33,295 nt of DNA from NCBI RefSeq assembly GCF_900176355.1, contig NZ_FWXI01000033.1, positions 1 to 33,295 on the forward strand. The letters are read 5' to 3'. Positions within the stretch are counted from its first letter, which is position 1; each line of letters begins with the position of its first letter. The translations under genes were made by a program, and so were the position numbers. Below are positions 8,099 through 16,282 of the stretch, piece by piece. The stretch comes from Sporomusa malonica (GTDB lineage: Bacteria; Bacillota; Negativicutes; Sporomusales; Sporomusaceae). Below the pieces are notes generated by a model. That model was not told the origin of the DNA. It made no database searches and saw only the letters and a list, made by a program, of their open reading frames with translations.

Positions 8099-8128
8099 GA
8101 AAAAACGGCAGAATATAATCCTGCCGTT
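8099..8128 (-). terminator. Terminator after the HD-GYP gene
   Basis: AACGGCAG and CTGCCGTT form a perfect 8-bp stem followed by TTTTTT on the minus strand. It splits the mrnC-thyX-HD-GYP segment from rlmB. Confidence 0.88.
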
Positions 8129-8167
8129 TGTCCACTACGACTTACTCTAACGCTCTATGTACAGCCA

Positions 8168-9223
8168 CTAAGAAACTTCAGCAATATACAATGCCGGGTT
8201 AATTGCCATATCAATCGTAAGTACTTGGTTAACCCGCTCACCAGCTGCATTAGCCGTAATATTAACTATTGGTTTGGTCCTCAGCTCATCAGCGTAATCG
8301 TGGACGATCCCTACCGATTGATTATTTAGCCGGACAACGGCACCCAGCGGGTAAATAGCCACATTGCTAACCAGTACCTGAACAAGTTCCGGATTAAAAT
8401 AGGCAGCGCCCGCTTTTTCAATAATCGCCAAGGTATCATAAACAGGTAAGGCTTTCCGATACGGAGTCGTTGCTGTCATCGAAGAATACACGTCAGCAAT
8501 CGCTGTAATCTGTGCAAACTCATGGATGCCGCTGTCTTTAGCCCCTCGTGGATAGCCACTGCCATCAAATCGCTCGTGATGCTGCAGCGCACAGTTGGCT
8601 GCCGCCAAACTGATATCTGCGTTACGCTGTAGTATTTCATAGCCCTTCTCAGTGTGTTTCTTAACAATAGCCATCTCTTCCATGTTTAATGCCTCTGGTT
8701 TATTCAGGATATCCCGGGAAATAGTAATCATTCCCACATCCCGCAGAAGGGCACCCATTCCCAGATCATGCAACCGCTGCCCCTCAAGGCCACGGCTGAT
8801 TCCCATCATGGCAGCAAAGAAGTAGCCGCTGACAGCATGTTTGAAGAGATAATCATTACATGTCTGCATTGCAGTAAATAACGGTTGTATTTCTTTATGC
8901 ATACAGCAATCATCCAAAAGCGCCAACACCTTGCTTTTGACACCATCTGTATGAACGTATTTGCCAACTCGCACTTCATCAAGCGCCTGATGTGCGCTGA
9001 GAAGAATCTCCTGTCTGGCGTTTTGAGCCGCTTCGTCATTAACATCTATAAGCTGGGCTTCGCCTTCAATATAAATATACTTAATATCAAGCTCTGCCAT
9101 CTTGGAAATATGGAACTCAGTCAGATCAACACCACTGTTTAATACGATCTGACCATTAAGCCCATACACCGGCTGAGCCAGTTTCATCCCCATCCGTATT
9201 CCCTCGCGAAGCACACGCCGCAC
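8168..9223 (-). CDS. HD-GYP-type protein with an altered HD dyad
   Basis: HD-GYP proteins hydrolyse cyclic di-GMP with a two- or three-metal centre. The N-terminal ~100 residues form a regulatory domain often paired with HD-GYP. The HD-GYP domain runs from about 125 to 290, with H129, H190, the HHERFDGSGYP stretch at 215-225 and DVYSSMT at 244. The usual LLHDIGK is LLRDVGM here, so the metal-binding His is Arg161 and the Lys is Met165. Activity is therefore doubtful, and it may bind rather than cleave its ligand. GTG start after GGAGGTGG. It has no counterpart at this place in Bacillus. Confidence 0.88.
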   Translation of the reverse strand: MRRVLREGIRMGMKLAQPVYGLNGQIVLNSGVDLTEFHISKMAELDIKYIYIEGEAQLIDVNDEAAQNARQEILLSAHQALDEVRVGKYVHTDGVKSKVLALLDDCCMHKEIQPLFTAMQTCNDYLFKHAVSGYFFAAMMGISRGLEGQRLHDLGMGALLRDVGMITISRDILNKPEALNMEEMAIVKKHTEKGYEILQRNADISLAAANCALQHHERFDGSGYPRGAKDSGIHEFAQITAIADVYSSMTATTPYRKALPVYDTLAIIEKAGAAYFNPELVQVLVSNVAIYPLGAVVRLNNQSVGIVHDYADELRTKPIVNITANAAGERVNQVLTIDMAINPALYIAEVS

Positions 9224-9288
9224 ACTAAACCACCTCCACCAATAAGCTGTATTTTATACCTGTCCACTATGTACTTAGTTTATCTGTT

Positions 9289-9969
9289 CTACTTTTGCAT
9301 TTTAATTCCTGCCAGCCGGCCACAGGATAAATTTCCCTCTGTACAGTAGCCGCCAGATACACAAGTTGGCCCAGCTTTGGCAAACAAACGTGGCGCAACC
9401 GCTTTAACCTCGGCCAGCATGGCATTGGCCAGATTGCGTATTTCCCACTGCGCCCGGTGGCAGCAGCGTTTTTCAAAAAAATGCAGCAGCGAACGCGCAT
9501 TCATGGTTACAACAATTTTTGTTTCAGTAGCGTTAGCCAGTACATAACGAGCATCCTCTTGATGCACGCCAAGGGCCACCAGTTCATCATATGTGTTTTG
9601 AACCTGCTGGATAAGAGCCTCATATTTTGCCTTAGCCTCAGCGTTGGCGGCGACTGATGGTGGTACGATATATTCAAAGCCATGTTCAGCCACATACCGC
9701 TGTGACTGTTGGGAGTAGGAGGCAATACGATGGCGTACCAACTGGTGTGTAAGCACGCGGGAAATACCCTCAATAGCAAAAGTAAAACTGGCGTGTTCAA
9801 ATGTTGATAAGTGTCCCATGTCGACAAGTTTATCAATTAAGTTTCCAATCTGCGTATCAGGCATGGTTTGTACTAATTCTTCCGCGCCGCTGGCCGAATA
9901 ACAGAGACGGGCCGACATGGCTACAGTACGTTCAGGATCTGGTGTATATTGAATTAATTTTAGTTTCAT
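9289..9969 (-). CDS. thyX: Flavin-dependent thymidylate synthase
   Basis: Makes dTMP from dUMP using methylene-tetrahydrofolate, NADPH and FAD. The ThyX motif RHRx7S is exact at residues 79-89 (RHRIASYSQQS), and EHASFTFAIEGISR precedes it. The length of 226 is normal. A GGGGAGAG site lies eight bases before the ATG at 9969. It follows mrnC by about 20 bp, so it is probably in the cysE-cysS-mrnC transcript. No thyA is in the window. Confidence 0.95.
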   Translation of the reverse strand: MKLKLIQYTPDPERTVAMSARLCYSASGAEELVQTMPDTQIGNLIDKLVDMGHLSTFEHASFTFAIEGISRVLTHQLVRHRIASYSQQSQRYVAEHGFEYIVPPSVAANAEAKAKYEALIQQVQNTYDELVALGVHQEDARYVLANATETKIVVTMNARSLLHFFEKRCCHRAQWEIRNLANAMLAEVKAVAPRLFAKAGPTCVSGGYCTEGNLSCGRLAGIKMQK

Positions 9970-9990
9970 GGCGGCAACTCTCCCCTTTTG

Positions 9991-10488
9991 TTACTTTTTG
10001 ATGATGGCTGTCATTTCCCGGGAAATAATGACAAATGCTTTATCAACAATTTCCGACAGTCTGTCATGTTTTTTTCGTAAATAGAGATAACCCACTAACG
10101 CTTCAAAGCCTGTAGCATAACGATATTCAGCAATTGATGCACTCTTGGGCACTGTCGATTTAGCATTGCGTCCCCGCCTTATGATATCAGCTTCCTCAGG
10201 AGTGAGCTGGTCTTCCAACGCTTTAACAGCTTTAGACTGCATAACAGCCGATACCATCTTGGCATCAAAGGTATGCAAAACCCGCACCTTATTTTGCTCA
10301 TACCCCAGCAGCCTGGTGCGTACATATAACGTAAAGTAGGCGTCGCCTACATAAGCCAATACTAATGCAGGCAACTGATCTGCAGCAATATCAGTATATT
10401 TAGCCGGGGCAACATCCCCGGCTTCATTTATTGTAAAAAAGTTATTGACTAGCTTTTGAAAGTGATCATAGTTCACCGTTTTTTCCAC
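9991..10488 (-). CDS. mrnC: Mini-ribonuclease III
   Basis: An RNase III catalytic domain without the dsRNA-binding domain; in Bacillus it matures the ends of 23S rRNA. The LVLAYVGDAYFTLYVRTRLL segment is the family signature with the catalytic acidic residues, and the 165-residue length fits. The frame opens at a GTG (10488) overlapping cysS by 16 bases. A second GTG at 10476 has AGGTGG seven bases upstream and is an equally good start. The cysS-mrnC-rlmB order follows Bacillus apart from inserted genes. Confidence 0.92.
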   Translation of the reverse strand: MEKTVNYDHFQKLVNNFFTINEAGDVAPAKYTDIAADQLPALVLAYVGDAYFTLYVRTRLLGYEQNKVRVLHTFDAKMVSAVMQSKAVKALEDQLTPEEADIIRRGRNAKSTVPKSASIAEYRYATGFEALVGYLYLRKKHDRLSEIVDKAFVIISREMTAIIKK

Positions 10489-11915
10489 CTGACGCCCTGC
10501 GGCGAGTCTTCAAGGACAATATCAGCGGCTGCCAATTTGTCGCGTATTTGGTCTGCAGTTGCCCAATCCTTTTTCTTACGTGCTTCCTGCCGAATATCAA
10601 TAATGATATTCATAAGCTCATCGACCAGTTCGGCATTACCATCTTGGGCAGCTGCAGAACCCTCAGTCTGTACCCCTAAGATGTCGCCCATCTGGCTATA
10701 CACTTTAGCAGCCTTCTCCACGGCTACAGCATCCAGCTCGGCCTTTCCAGCGGTTACCTTACTATGATAGATATTAATTTCTTTGGCCAGACCAAACATA
10801 GTACTGATCGCCAAGGCTGTGTTGAAATCGTCATCCATAGCGGCAGTAAATTCAGCCATGCCCTCAGCCGCAGCTTGAGCGAGTCCCTCAGAATCTTCAC
10901 TGGTATTGCCAGCCGGGAACGTTCCCAGATGGTTCAGGTTTTCCCTGGCCGTTTTTAGCCGTTCCAGGCTGCGCCCGGCCTCTTCCAGGCGTTCATCGCT
11001 AAAATCAAGTGGACTCCGGTAGTGGGTTGACAAAATAAAGTAGCGCAATATTTCCGGTCTGAAATGTTCAAGGATGTCAATTACCAGAAAAAAATTTCCA
11101 AGCGATTTACTCATCTTCTCTTCATTAACGGTAATAAAACCATTGTGCAGCCAGTAACGGACAAACGGCTCAGCGCCAGTAAAAGCTTCAGATTGAGCAA
11201 TCTCGTTTTCATGATGCGGAAATACCAGATCGCTGCCACCACCGTGAAAATCAAAGCTAGATCCCAGATACTTATATGACATAACCGAACACTCAATATG
11301 CCAACCAGGCCTTCCTAAACCCCATGGGCTATCCCAGGCCGGTTCGCCTGGTTTAGCACTTTTCCATAAGGCAAAGTCCATCGGGTGATTTTTCCGTTCA
11401 TCAACATCAACCCGCGCCCCAGCCTTCATGTCCTCAAGATTACGGCCGCTTAATTTGCCATAGTCGGGAAACTTCTCAACACTGTAATATACATCACCGT
11501 CAGCAGCATAAGCATAGCCTTTGTCAACAAGTGTTTTGACCATTGCAACAATATCGGGAATATGGTCAGATACCTTAGGGTATACATGTGCCCGGCGGAC
11601 ATTGAGTTTATCCATAACCTCAAAATAGGAGGCAATATACCTGTTAGCAATGATATCCCAGGTCACTTGCTCGTTTTTGGCTGTATTAATAATTTTATCA
11701 TCAATATCGGTAAAGTTTTGAATATGATAAACGTCATACCCTGAGTATTCTAGATACCGACGGATTACATCCCAGGTGATAAACGGACGGGCATTCCCAA
11801 TATGCGGATGGTTATAGGGAGTAACGCCGCAAACATACATTTTTATTTTCCCAGGCGTGAGTGGCACAAATTCTTCTTTTTGCTTGGTCAGGGTATTATA
11901 TACCTTGAGACTCAT
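10473..11915 (-). CDS. cysS: Cysteinyl-tRNA synthetase
   Basis: A class I synthetase charging tRNA-Cys. The HIGH-type motif is HPHIGNARP (36-44) and KMSKS is at 267-271. Zinc ligands by family numbering are C29, C209, H234 and E238, all present. The 480-residue length is complete. Its ATG lies inside the end of cysE (20-base overlap) after a GGAG site, so translation is coupled. Expression should follow the Cys T-box leader upstream of cysE. Confidence 0.97.
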   Translation of the reverse strand: MSLKVYNTLTKQKEEFVPLTPGKIKMYVCGVTPYNHPHIGNARPFITWDVIRRYLEYSGYDVYHIQNFTDIDDKIINTAKNEQVTWDIIANRYIASYFEVMDKLNVRRAHVYPKVSDHIPDIVAMVKTLVDKGYAYAADGDVYYSVEKFPDYGKLSGRNLEDMKAGARVDVDERKNHPMDFALWKSAKPGEPAWDSPWGLGRPGWHIECSVMSYKYLGSSFDFHGGGSDLVFPHHENEIAQSEAFTGAEPFVRYWLHNGFITVNEEKMSKSLGNFFLVIDILEHFRPEILRYFILSTHYRSPLDFSDERLEEAGRSLERLKTARENLNHLGTFPAGNTSEDSEGLAQAAAEGMAEFTAAMDDDFNTALAISTMFGLAKEINIYHSKVTAGKAELDAVAVEKAAKVYSQMGDILGVQTEGSAAAQDGNAELVDELMNIIIDIRQEARKKKDWATADQIRDKLAAADIVLEDSPQGVRWKKR

Positions 11916-12588
11916 GCTGTTTCAACTCCTTTTCCAACTGATCAATGCGCACTTCCATGCGCTTCATATTACGCTGCATACAAAGCAGCATCTCTGCCAC
12001 AGGATCTGGCAGATCATCGTGTTCAAGGTCAATCCCCTCTATACCGTCGGCATCAGGGCGACCTATCTTTTTTCCGTCATGCCAAACCACTTTGCCTGGT
12101 ATGCCAACAACAGTAGAGTTAGGCGGAACCTCATGCAAGACTACTGAACCAGCACCAATTTTAGAATTGTCGCCAACCGTAAAAGAACCAAGTACTTTAG
12201 CCCCGCTGGCCACGACGACATTATTGCCAATAGTTGGGTGGCGCTTGCCTTTCTCCTTGCCAGTGCCGCCTAAAGTGACTCCCTGATATAAAGTAACGTT
12301 ATTGCCAATAATGCACGTCTCACCAATAACCACACCGGTAGCATGGTCGATAAACAGACCCTCGCCGATCGTTGCGCCTGGATGAACATCCACTCCGGTT
12401 AGCAAGCGGTTAAAATAGCAAATCATGCGTGGCACTAGCACCCAGCCACGTTTGAACAGATAGTTAGAAATTCGGTACAGCCAGATAGCATGTAGACCAG
12501 GATAACACAAAAGAACTTCAAGCACGCTTCTGGCTGCAGGGTCACGTTCAAATACTACTTTAATATCTTTTTTTATCCGTTTGAACAT
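11896..12588 (-). CDS. cysE: Serine O-acetyltransferase
   Basis: Acetylates serine with acetyl-CoA, the first step of cysteine synthesis. The C-terminal half is a left-handed beta-helix of hexapeptide repeats (GVVIGETCIIGNNVTLYQG and the following IGNNVVV, VGDNSKIGAGSVV turns). The HPGATIGEG and FIDHATG stretches belong to the active site. At 230 residues it is the shorter Gram-positive type, with a charged C-terminal tail. ATG after GGAGGG. It is the first gene behind the T-box leader. Confidence 0.96.
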   Translation of the reverse strand: MFKRIKKDIKVVFERDPAARSVLEVLLCYPGLHAIWLYRISNYLFKRGWVLVPRMICYFNRLLTGVDVHPGATIGEGLFIDHATGVVIGETCIIGNNVTLYQGVTLGGTGKEKGKRHPTIGNNVVVASGAKVLGSFTVGDNSKIGAGSVVLHEVPPNSTVVGIPGKVVWHDGKKIGRPDADGIEGIDLEHDDLPDPVAEMLLCMQRNMKRMEVRIDQLEKELKQHESQGI

Positions 12589-12656
12589 AGTATTCCCTCC
12601 TTAAACTAATTTAGAACAGACAAGAAGCCATATTGCGCTTATACCCGAAAGGGTAT

Positions 12657-12908
12657 AGAAAAGCCACCATCTCACTACAGAGACGGTGGCCCGCGGTTCC
12701 ACTCTGCTTGGGTATGACATACCCCTGCTTTATGCTGATAACGGCAGCATCCGGGACAGCTTACTCAGGTTCAGCCATCCTGCTACCAGGTGCATTTCTG
12801 CGAATCTTACCCAGCGCCGCTTACAGCCGGTGGCGGCACCTCTCTGAGGGGTGAAAACACATACTTCTCCTGGATCATCGCATTTCCGAGTATCTAAATA
12901 AGGTTTAC
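12657..12908 (-). promoter_or_regulatory. T-box leader, cysteine-specific
   Basis: A tRNA-sensing leader before cysE-cysS. The T-box AGAGTGGAACCGCGGGCC is at 12688-12705. It competes with a terminator made of GCCACC-GTCTC paired with GAGAT-GGTGGC (12663-12690) and followed by TTTT. In stem I the CCAGG/CCTGG helix encloses an AGAAGTA stretch opposite GAAATGCA. This puts the specifier codon TGC (cysteine) at 12792-12794. Uncharged tRNA-Cys should stabilise the antiterminator and switch the operon on. Confidence 0.93.
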
Positions 12909-12914
12909 GACTAA

Positions 12915-12944
12915 ATTATACTAACGCCAGCTTGACTATGTCAA
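12915..12944 (-). promoter_or_regulatory. Sigma-A promoter of the cysE T-box transcript
   Basis: Perfect TTGACA (12939-12944) and TATAAT (12915-12920) with an 18-bp spacer. It lies in the 30-base gap after the gltX stop, so cysE-cysS starts independently of gltX. Confidence 0.9.
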
Positions 12945-12973
12945 GAAACAATATCGCCTTTGGGTACCTCAAA

Positions 12974-14434
12974 TTATATTTTAGCTAAAAGACAATCCAT
13001 TCTCGCTAAGGTGCGTTCTTTACCGATTAACGGGATGAGATTAATCAGCTCAGGCCCATGCATTTTTCCGGTTATAGCAATCCGCACTGGCATATATACT
13101 TTTTTACCGCCCAGCTTCAATTCCTTGGTAATCCCCTTTAAGATAGCCTGAACAGCTGCTGGCTCCACTGGTTCAAGCGCAGCCAGCTTGCTTTTGAAGG
13201 CTTCCATTACCTGCGAAATGTCGGCATCCTTCATAATCTCGTGCGCCTCTTCACTTTCAAATTCAATGTCATCATTAAAAAATACGTCAATATGATCGGT
13301 TATTTGAGCGGCATAGCTGATATATCCCTGGAGTTCGGCAACCACTTTAACCAGCCATTCTTTTTGGTCAGCAGTCAACGCCTCGCCGATATAGCCAGCA
13401 GCCTGCAGGTGCGGCAGTGCCAGCTCTGTAACAAGTTCCGGGGAAGCCGCCTTAATATAATGCGCGTTTATGTGATTGAGTTTATCGACATCAAACACGG
13501 CCGGATTTTTAGCTACCCGATCCATAGAAAACTGCTCAATAAGCTCTTCCCGGCTGAATATTTCCTCTTCACCAGCAGGTGCCCAGCCTAAAAGTGCTAA
13601 AAAGTTAACAATACCCTCAGGCAGATAACCCAGTTTCTTATACTGCTCAACCGAGGTTGCGCCATGGCGTTTGCTCATCTTGGTACGATCTTTGCCCAAA
13701 ATTAATGAGATATGACCAAATTGCGGCAAGGCCAGTCCGAGTGCCTGATAGATCAAAATTTGGCGGGGGGTGTTCGACAAATGCTCTTCAGCCCGAATGA
13801 CATGGGTTACTTTCATCAGCGCATCATCAAGCACTACGGCATAGTTATACACTGGAATACCGTCAGATTTTACAATAACAAAGTCACCAACACCGTTAGA
13901 TTCAAAGCTAACAGTATCCCGTACCATATCTTTAAATATAATTTGCTGATTCTCAGGCACACAGAAGCGAACTGTAGGCTTTCTGCCTTCGGCAGCAAAT
14001 TGTTCCCGCTCAGCCTCGCTTAAATTGCGGCAGCGCCCAGTATACCGTGGCGTTTCGCCTTTGTTCATTTGTTCCTGGCGCTCAGCGTCAAGCTCTTCCT
14101 CGCTGCAGTAACAGTAATAGGCTTGTCCGGATATGAGCAGCTTATCCGTATACTGACGGTATAAGTCGAGACGCTCCGACTGGCGGTATGGTCCATTTTC
14201 ACCACCCGCATCAATGCCTTCATCCCACTCAATACCCAGCCAGCGTAAAGCAGCCTTAATATTCTCCTCAGACTCCCTGGTTGAACGCTCCAAATCGGTA
14301 TCTTCGATCCGCAAAATCAGCTTGCCGCCCTCTTTACGCGCCAGCAGCCAATTAAACAAGGCAGACCGCGCCCCACCGATATGAAACGGCCCAGTCGGGC
14401 TTGGTGCAAAGCGTACTCTAAGTTCTTGTTCCAT
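12974..14434 (-). CDS. gltX: Glutamyl-tRNA synthetase
   Basis: A class I synthetase charging tRNA-Glu; in organisms with GatCAB it may also charge tRNA-Gln. HIGH-type motif PSPTGPFHIGG (11-21) and KMSKR at 252-256. A possible zinc site is formed by CYCSEE (108-113) and GRCR (133-136). Length 486 is normal. ATG at 14434 after AAGGGG. It lies between ispDF and cysE as in Bacillus, with a small secreted-protein gene inserted upstream. Confidence 0.97.
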   Translation of the reverse strand: MEQELRVRFAPSPTGPFHIGGARSALFNWLLARKEGGKLILRIEDTDLERSTRESEENIKAALRWLGIEWDEGIDAGGENGPYRQSERLDLYRQYTDKLLISGQAYYCYCSEEELDAERQEQMNKGETPRYTGRCRNLSEAEREQFAAEGRKPTVRFCVPENQQIIFKDMVRDTVSFESNGVGDFVIVKSDGIPVYNYAVVLDDALMKVTHVIRAEEHLSNTPRQILIYQALGLALPQFGHISLILGKDRTKMSKRHGATSVEQYKKLGYLPEGIVNFLALLGWAPAGEEEIFSREELIEQFSMDRVAKNPAVFDVDKLNHINAHYIKAASPELVTELALPHLQAAGYIGEALTADQKEWLVKVVAELQGYISYAAQITDHIDVFFNDDIEFESEEAHEIMKDADISQVMEAFKSKLAALEPVEPAAVQAILKGITKELKLGGKKVYMPVRIAITGKMHGPELINLIPLIGKERTLARMDCLLAKI

Positions 14435-14494
14435 TTATATGTACCCCTTCCATACACTTTTTGAAGTAGTAGTATTTAGTGTCAATCATTGTAT

Positions 14495-14523
14495 ATTCTA
14501 GCAGATTCTGCGTCAGCATGCAA
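14495..14523 (-). promoter_or_regulatory. Candidate sigma-A promoter of gltX
   Basis: TTGCAT (14518-14523), 17 bp and TAGAAT (14495-14500), about 60 bp before the gltX ATG. The hexamers are five and four-to-five matches to consensus. Confidence 0.6.
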
Positions 14524-14570
14524 AAAAAAAGACATACTGCCTTTTATCAGCAGCACGCCCTAGCCCTATC

Positions 14571-14852
14571 TTATTCAACTTTGACTACAAACATGCCGTG
14601 AACGATATCAGGAATAACCAGAGTTGTATTGGTACCGCTAAAGCCGCTTGATACTGGTTTAGCGCCATCTGATAAAAGAGCCAGTCGCCATACTAGCTTA
14701 TCATTAAACCATAACTCGCCGCAAGTGGCTCCGTCCTGGCGCATAATATTTACGTTGAAGCTAAAATCAGCGGCTAGCACCGAGGAGGGATAGAGCATGA
14801 TCATCATTGACAGCAACAGGGTAACTACTACTTTGTGAATCAGCTTCTGCAT
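14571..14852 (-). CDS. Small secreted protein of unknown function
   Basis: A 93-residue protein. Residues 1-27 form a Sec signal peptide: a KLIHK positive start, a hydrophobic stretch VVVTLLLSMMIML, and a VLAA cleavage site. The mature part (about 65 residues) seems beta-rich, with one Cys, and I do not recognise a family. ATG at 14852 has GGAGGG at good spacing, so it is probably real. It sits alone between ispDF and gltX, two genes adjacent in Bacillus. Confidence 0.7.
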   Translation of the reverse strand: MQKLIHKVVVTLLLSMMIMLYPSSVLAADFSFNVNIMRQDGATCGELWFNDKLVWRLALLSDGAKPVSSGFSGTNTTLVIPDIVHGMFVVKVE

Positions 14853-14932
14853 AATCAGCCCTCCAATATGTCAATCTCAGTTATTCATAATATGTGTTTT
14901 TGACTGGCTTTTATGCAGATTAATTCCCCGCA

Positions 14933-16108
14933 CTAAACCCGAGCGCCGATGATTGTGGCTGTCGCGTAAGCAGCAATACCTTGGCCCTGTCCGGCAAAAC
15001 CTAATCCCTCGGTAGTTGTGGCCTTCACATTCACTTGTCCGACATCAATGCCCAAGGTTTCAGCAATATTACTATTCATCCGGGCTATATAAGGGGCCAG
15101 CTTAGGTTTTTGCGCCACAATGGTCGCATCAATATTGTTGACTGTATAACCGTTCCTAGCCAATATTTCACGAACTTCGCCGAGCAGCGCAAGACTGGAT
15201 ATGCCTTTGTAACGCCCGTCAGTATCGGGAAAATGGCGGCCAATGTCACCTAAGGCAGCTGCACCTAATAGCGCGTCTTTAATGGCATGTAAGAGCACAT
15301 CTGCATCAGAGTGCCCGTCAAGCCCCAGTGTATACGGAATATCTACGCCACCGAGAATTAATTTGCGCTCAGGCACCAAGCGATGAACATCATAGCCAAT
15401 ACCAGAACGAATCACACCAATCTCCTCCTGTCGGTTAGCAAGCAGTATTCCTGCAACACTCAAATCTTCCGGGGTTGTAATCTTTATGTTTTGATAATTT
15501 CCTGGAACAACCTTCACTTTAACTCCCATGCGTTCAACCAACGTTGCATCATCTGTGCCAAGATAGCCGTCCCTTGCCGCCTGCTCATAAGCTGCTTTAA
15601 GCAGGCCTGCCTCAAATGCCTGCGGCGTCTGCACCGCCCACAAAGTTCGGCGGTCAGGGGTACCTGATACCCAGCCAGCGGTATCAGCCGACTTAATTGT
15701 ATCCTTAACCGGTACAGCTACAATGGCTGCCTGGTGTTGACGAGCCGCAGCTACAGCCTGATTGAATAGGCTTGGTTCGACTAGTGGCCGCGCTCCGTCA
15801 TGTACCACAATGATCTCTGCGCTGTCTGGAATAACCTTAAGCGCATTGGCAATCGAATGTTGCCGTTCACTGCCACCAGCCACGACTTGCCACGGCACCG
15901 GGGTGTAAAGTTCTGCCAGCAAGAGCTTCATTGAGTCGACTTCCTCAGCCGCTGCCGTCACAACCAAGCAGCCCACATCCAGTGCCGCGCATGCCGCCAA
16001 AATAGTATGGGCTAGTACAGGTTTACCTAATAGCGGAATAAATACTTTATTTATCCCGCCCCCCATTCTTTTTCCTTGACCTGCGGCCGCAATAATAAAA
16101 CATACCAT
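14933..16108 (-). CDS. ispDF: Bifunctional IspD-IspF, MEP isoprenoid pathway
   Basis: One polypeptide carries two steps of the non-mevalonate pathway. Residues 1-225 are IspD (2-C-methyl-D-erythritol 4-phosphate cytidylyltransferase), with AAAGQGKRMGGGINKV at the CTP site and VVHDGARPLV. From about 233 comes IspF (cyclodiphosphate synthase), with GYDVHRL (D240, H242) and GHSDADVLLHAI (H274 the metal ligand). The linker is only about eight residues. Both domains look complete. In Bacillus they are two neighbouring genes, so this is a fusion in place. ATG at 16108 after AGAAGGA. Confidence 0.95.
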   Translation of the reverse strand: MVCFIIAAAGQGKRMGGGINKVFIPLLGKPVLAHTILAACAALDVGCLVVTAAAEEVDSMKLLLAELYTPVPWQVVAGGSERQHSIANALKVIPDSAEIIVVHDGARPLVEPSLFNQAVAAARQHQAAIVAVPVKDTIKSADTAGWVSGTPDRRTLWAVQTPQAFEAGLLKAAYEQAARDGYLGTDDATLVERMGVKVKVVPGNYQNIKITTPEDLSVAGILLANRQEEIGVIRSGIGYDVHRLVPERKLILGGVDIPYTLGLDGHSDADVLLHAIKDALLGAAALGDIGRHFPDTDGRYKGISSLALLGEVREILARNGYTVNNIDATIVAQKPKLAPYIARMNSNIAETLGIDVGQVNVKATTTEGLGFAGQGQGIAAYATATIIGARV

Positions 16109-16127
16109 AATTTTTCCTTCTCCTTAT

Positions 16128-16227
16128 ATAGAAAACACGACTTGCGCCGAGCCTCTGGCGAAAGCGGAAAAACCGCCTGTGCCCTTTGGGTAATGTTGCC
16201 CTTATCCAGACGAAAGTTATACTTTCG
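16128..16227 (-). repeat. Dispersed repeat, family B copy 1
   Basis: A 100-bp element on the minus strand. It starts with hairpin CGAAAGT-ATA-ACTTTCG (16211-16227), continues CTGGATAAGGGCAACAT, has a variable middle, and ends AGGCTCGGCGCAAG then CGTGTTTTCT. Copy 2 is at 18153-18234 on the opposite strand. This copy lies 11 bases after the yacL terminator and about 20 bases before ispDF. Confidence 0.8.
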
Positions 16228-16238
16228 TTCAGGATATC

Positions 16239-16275
16239 TAAAAATGCCTTCAAGCCTAAAAGACTTGAAGGCATT
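16239..16275 (-). terminator. Terminator after yacL
   Basis: A 14-bp stem (AATGCCTTCAAG and CTTGAAGGCATT plus a G-T and one more pair) is followed by TTTTTA on the minus strand. It comes within ten bases of the yacL stop and before ispDF. Confidence 0.88.
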
Positions 16276-16282
16276 CTCAGAG

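Noticed and set aside
11802..12286. Plus-strand frames opposite cysS and cysE
   Set aside because: They are shadows of two clearly recognised, overlapping genes.
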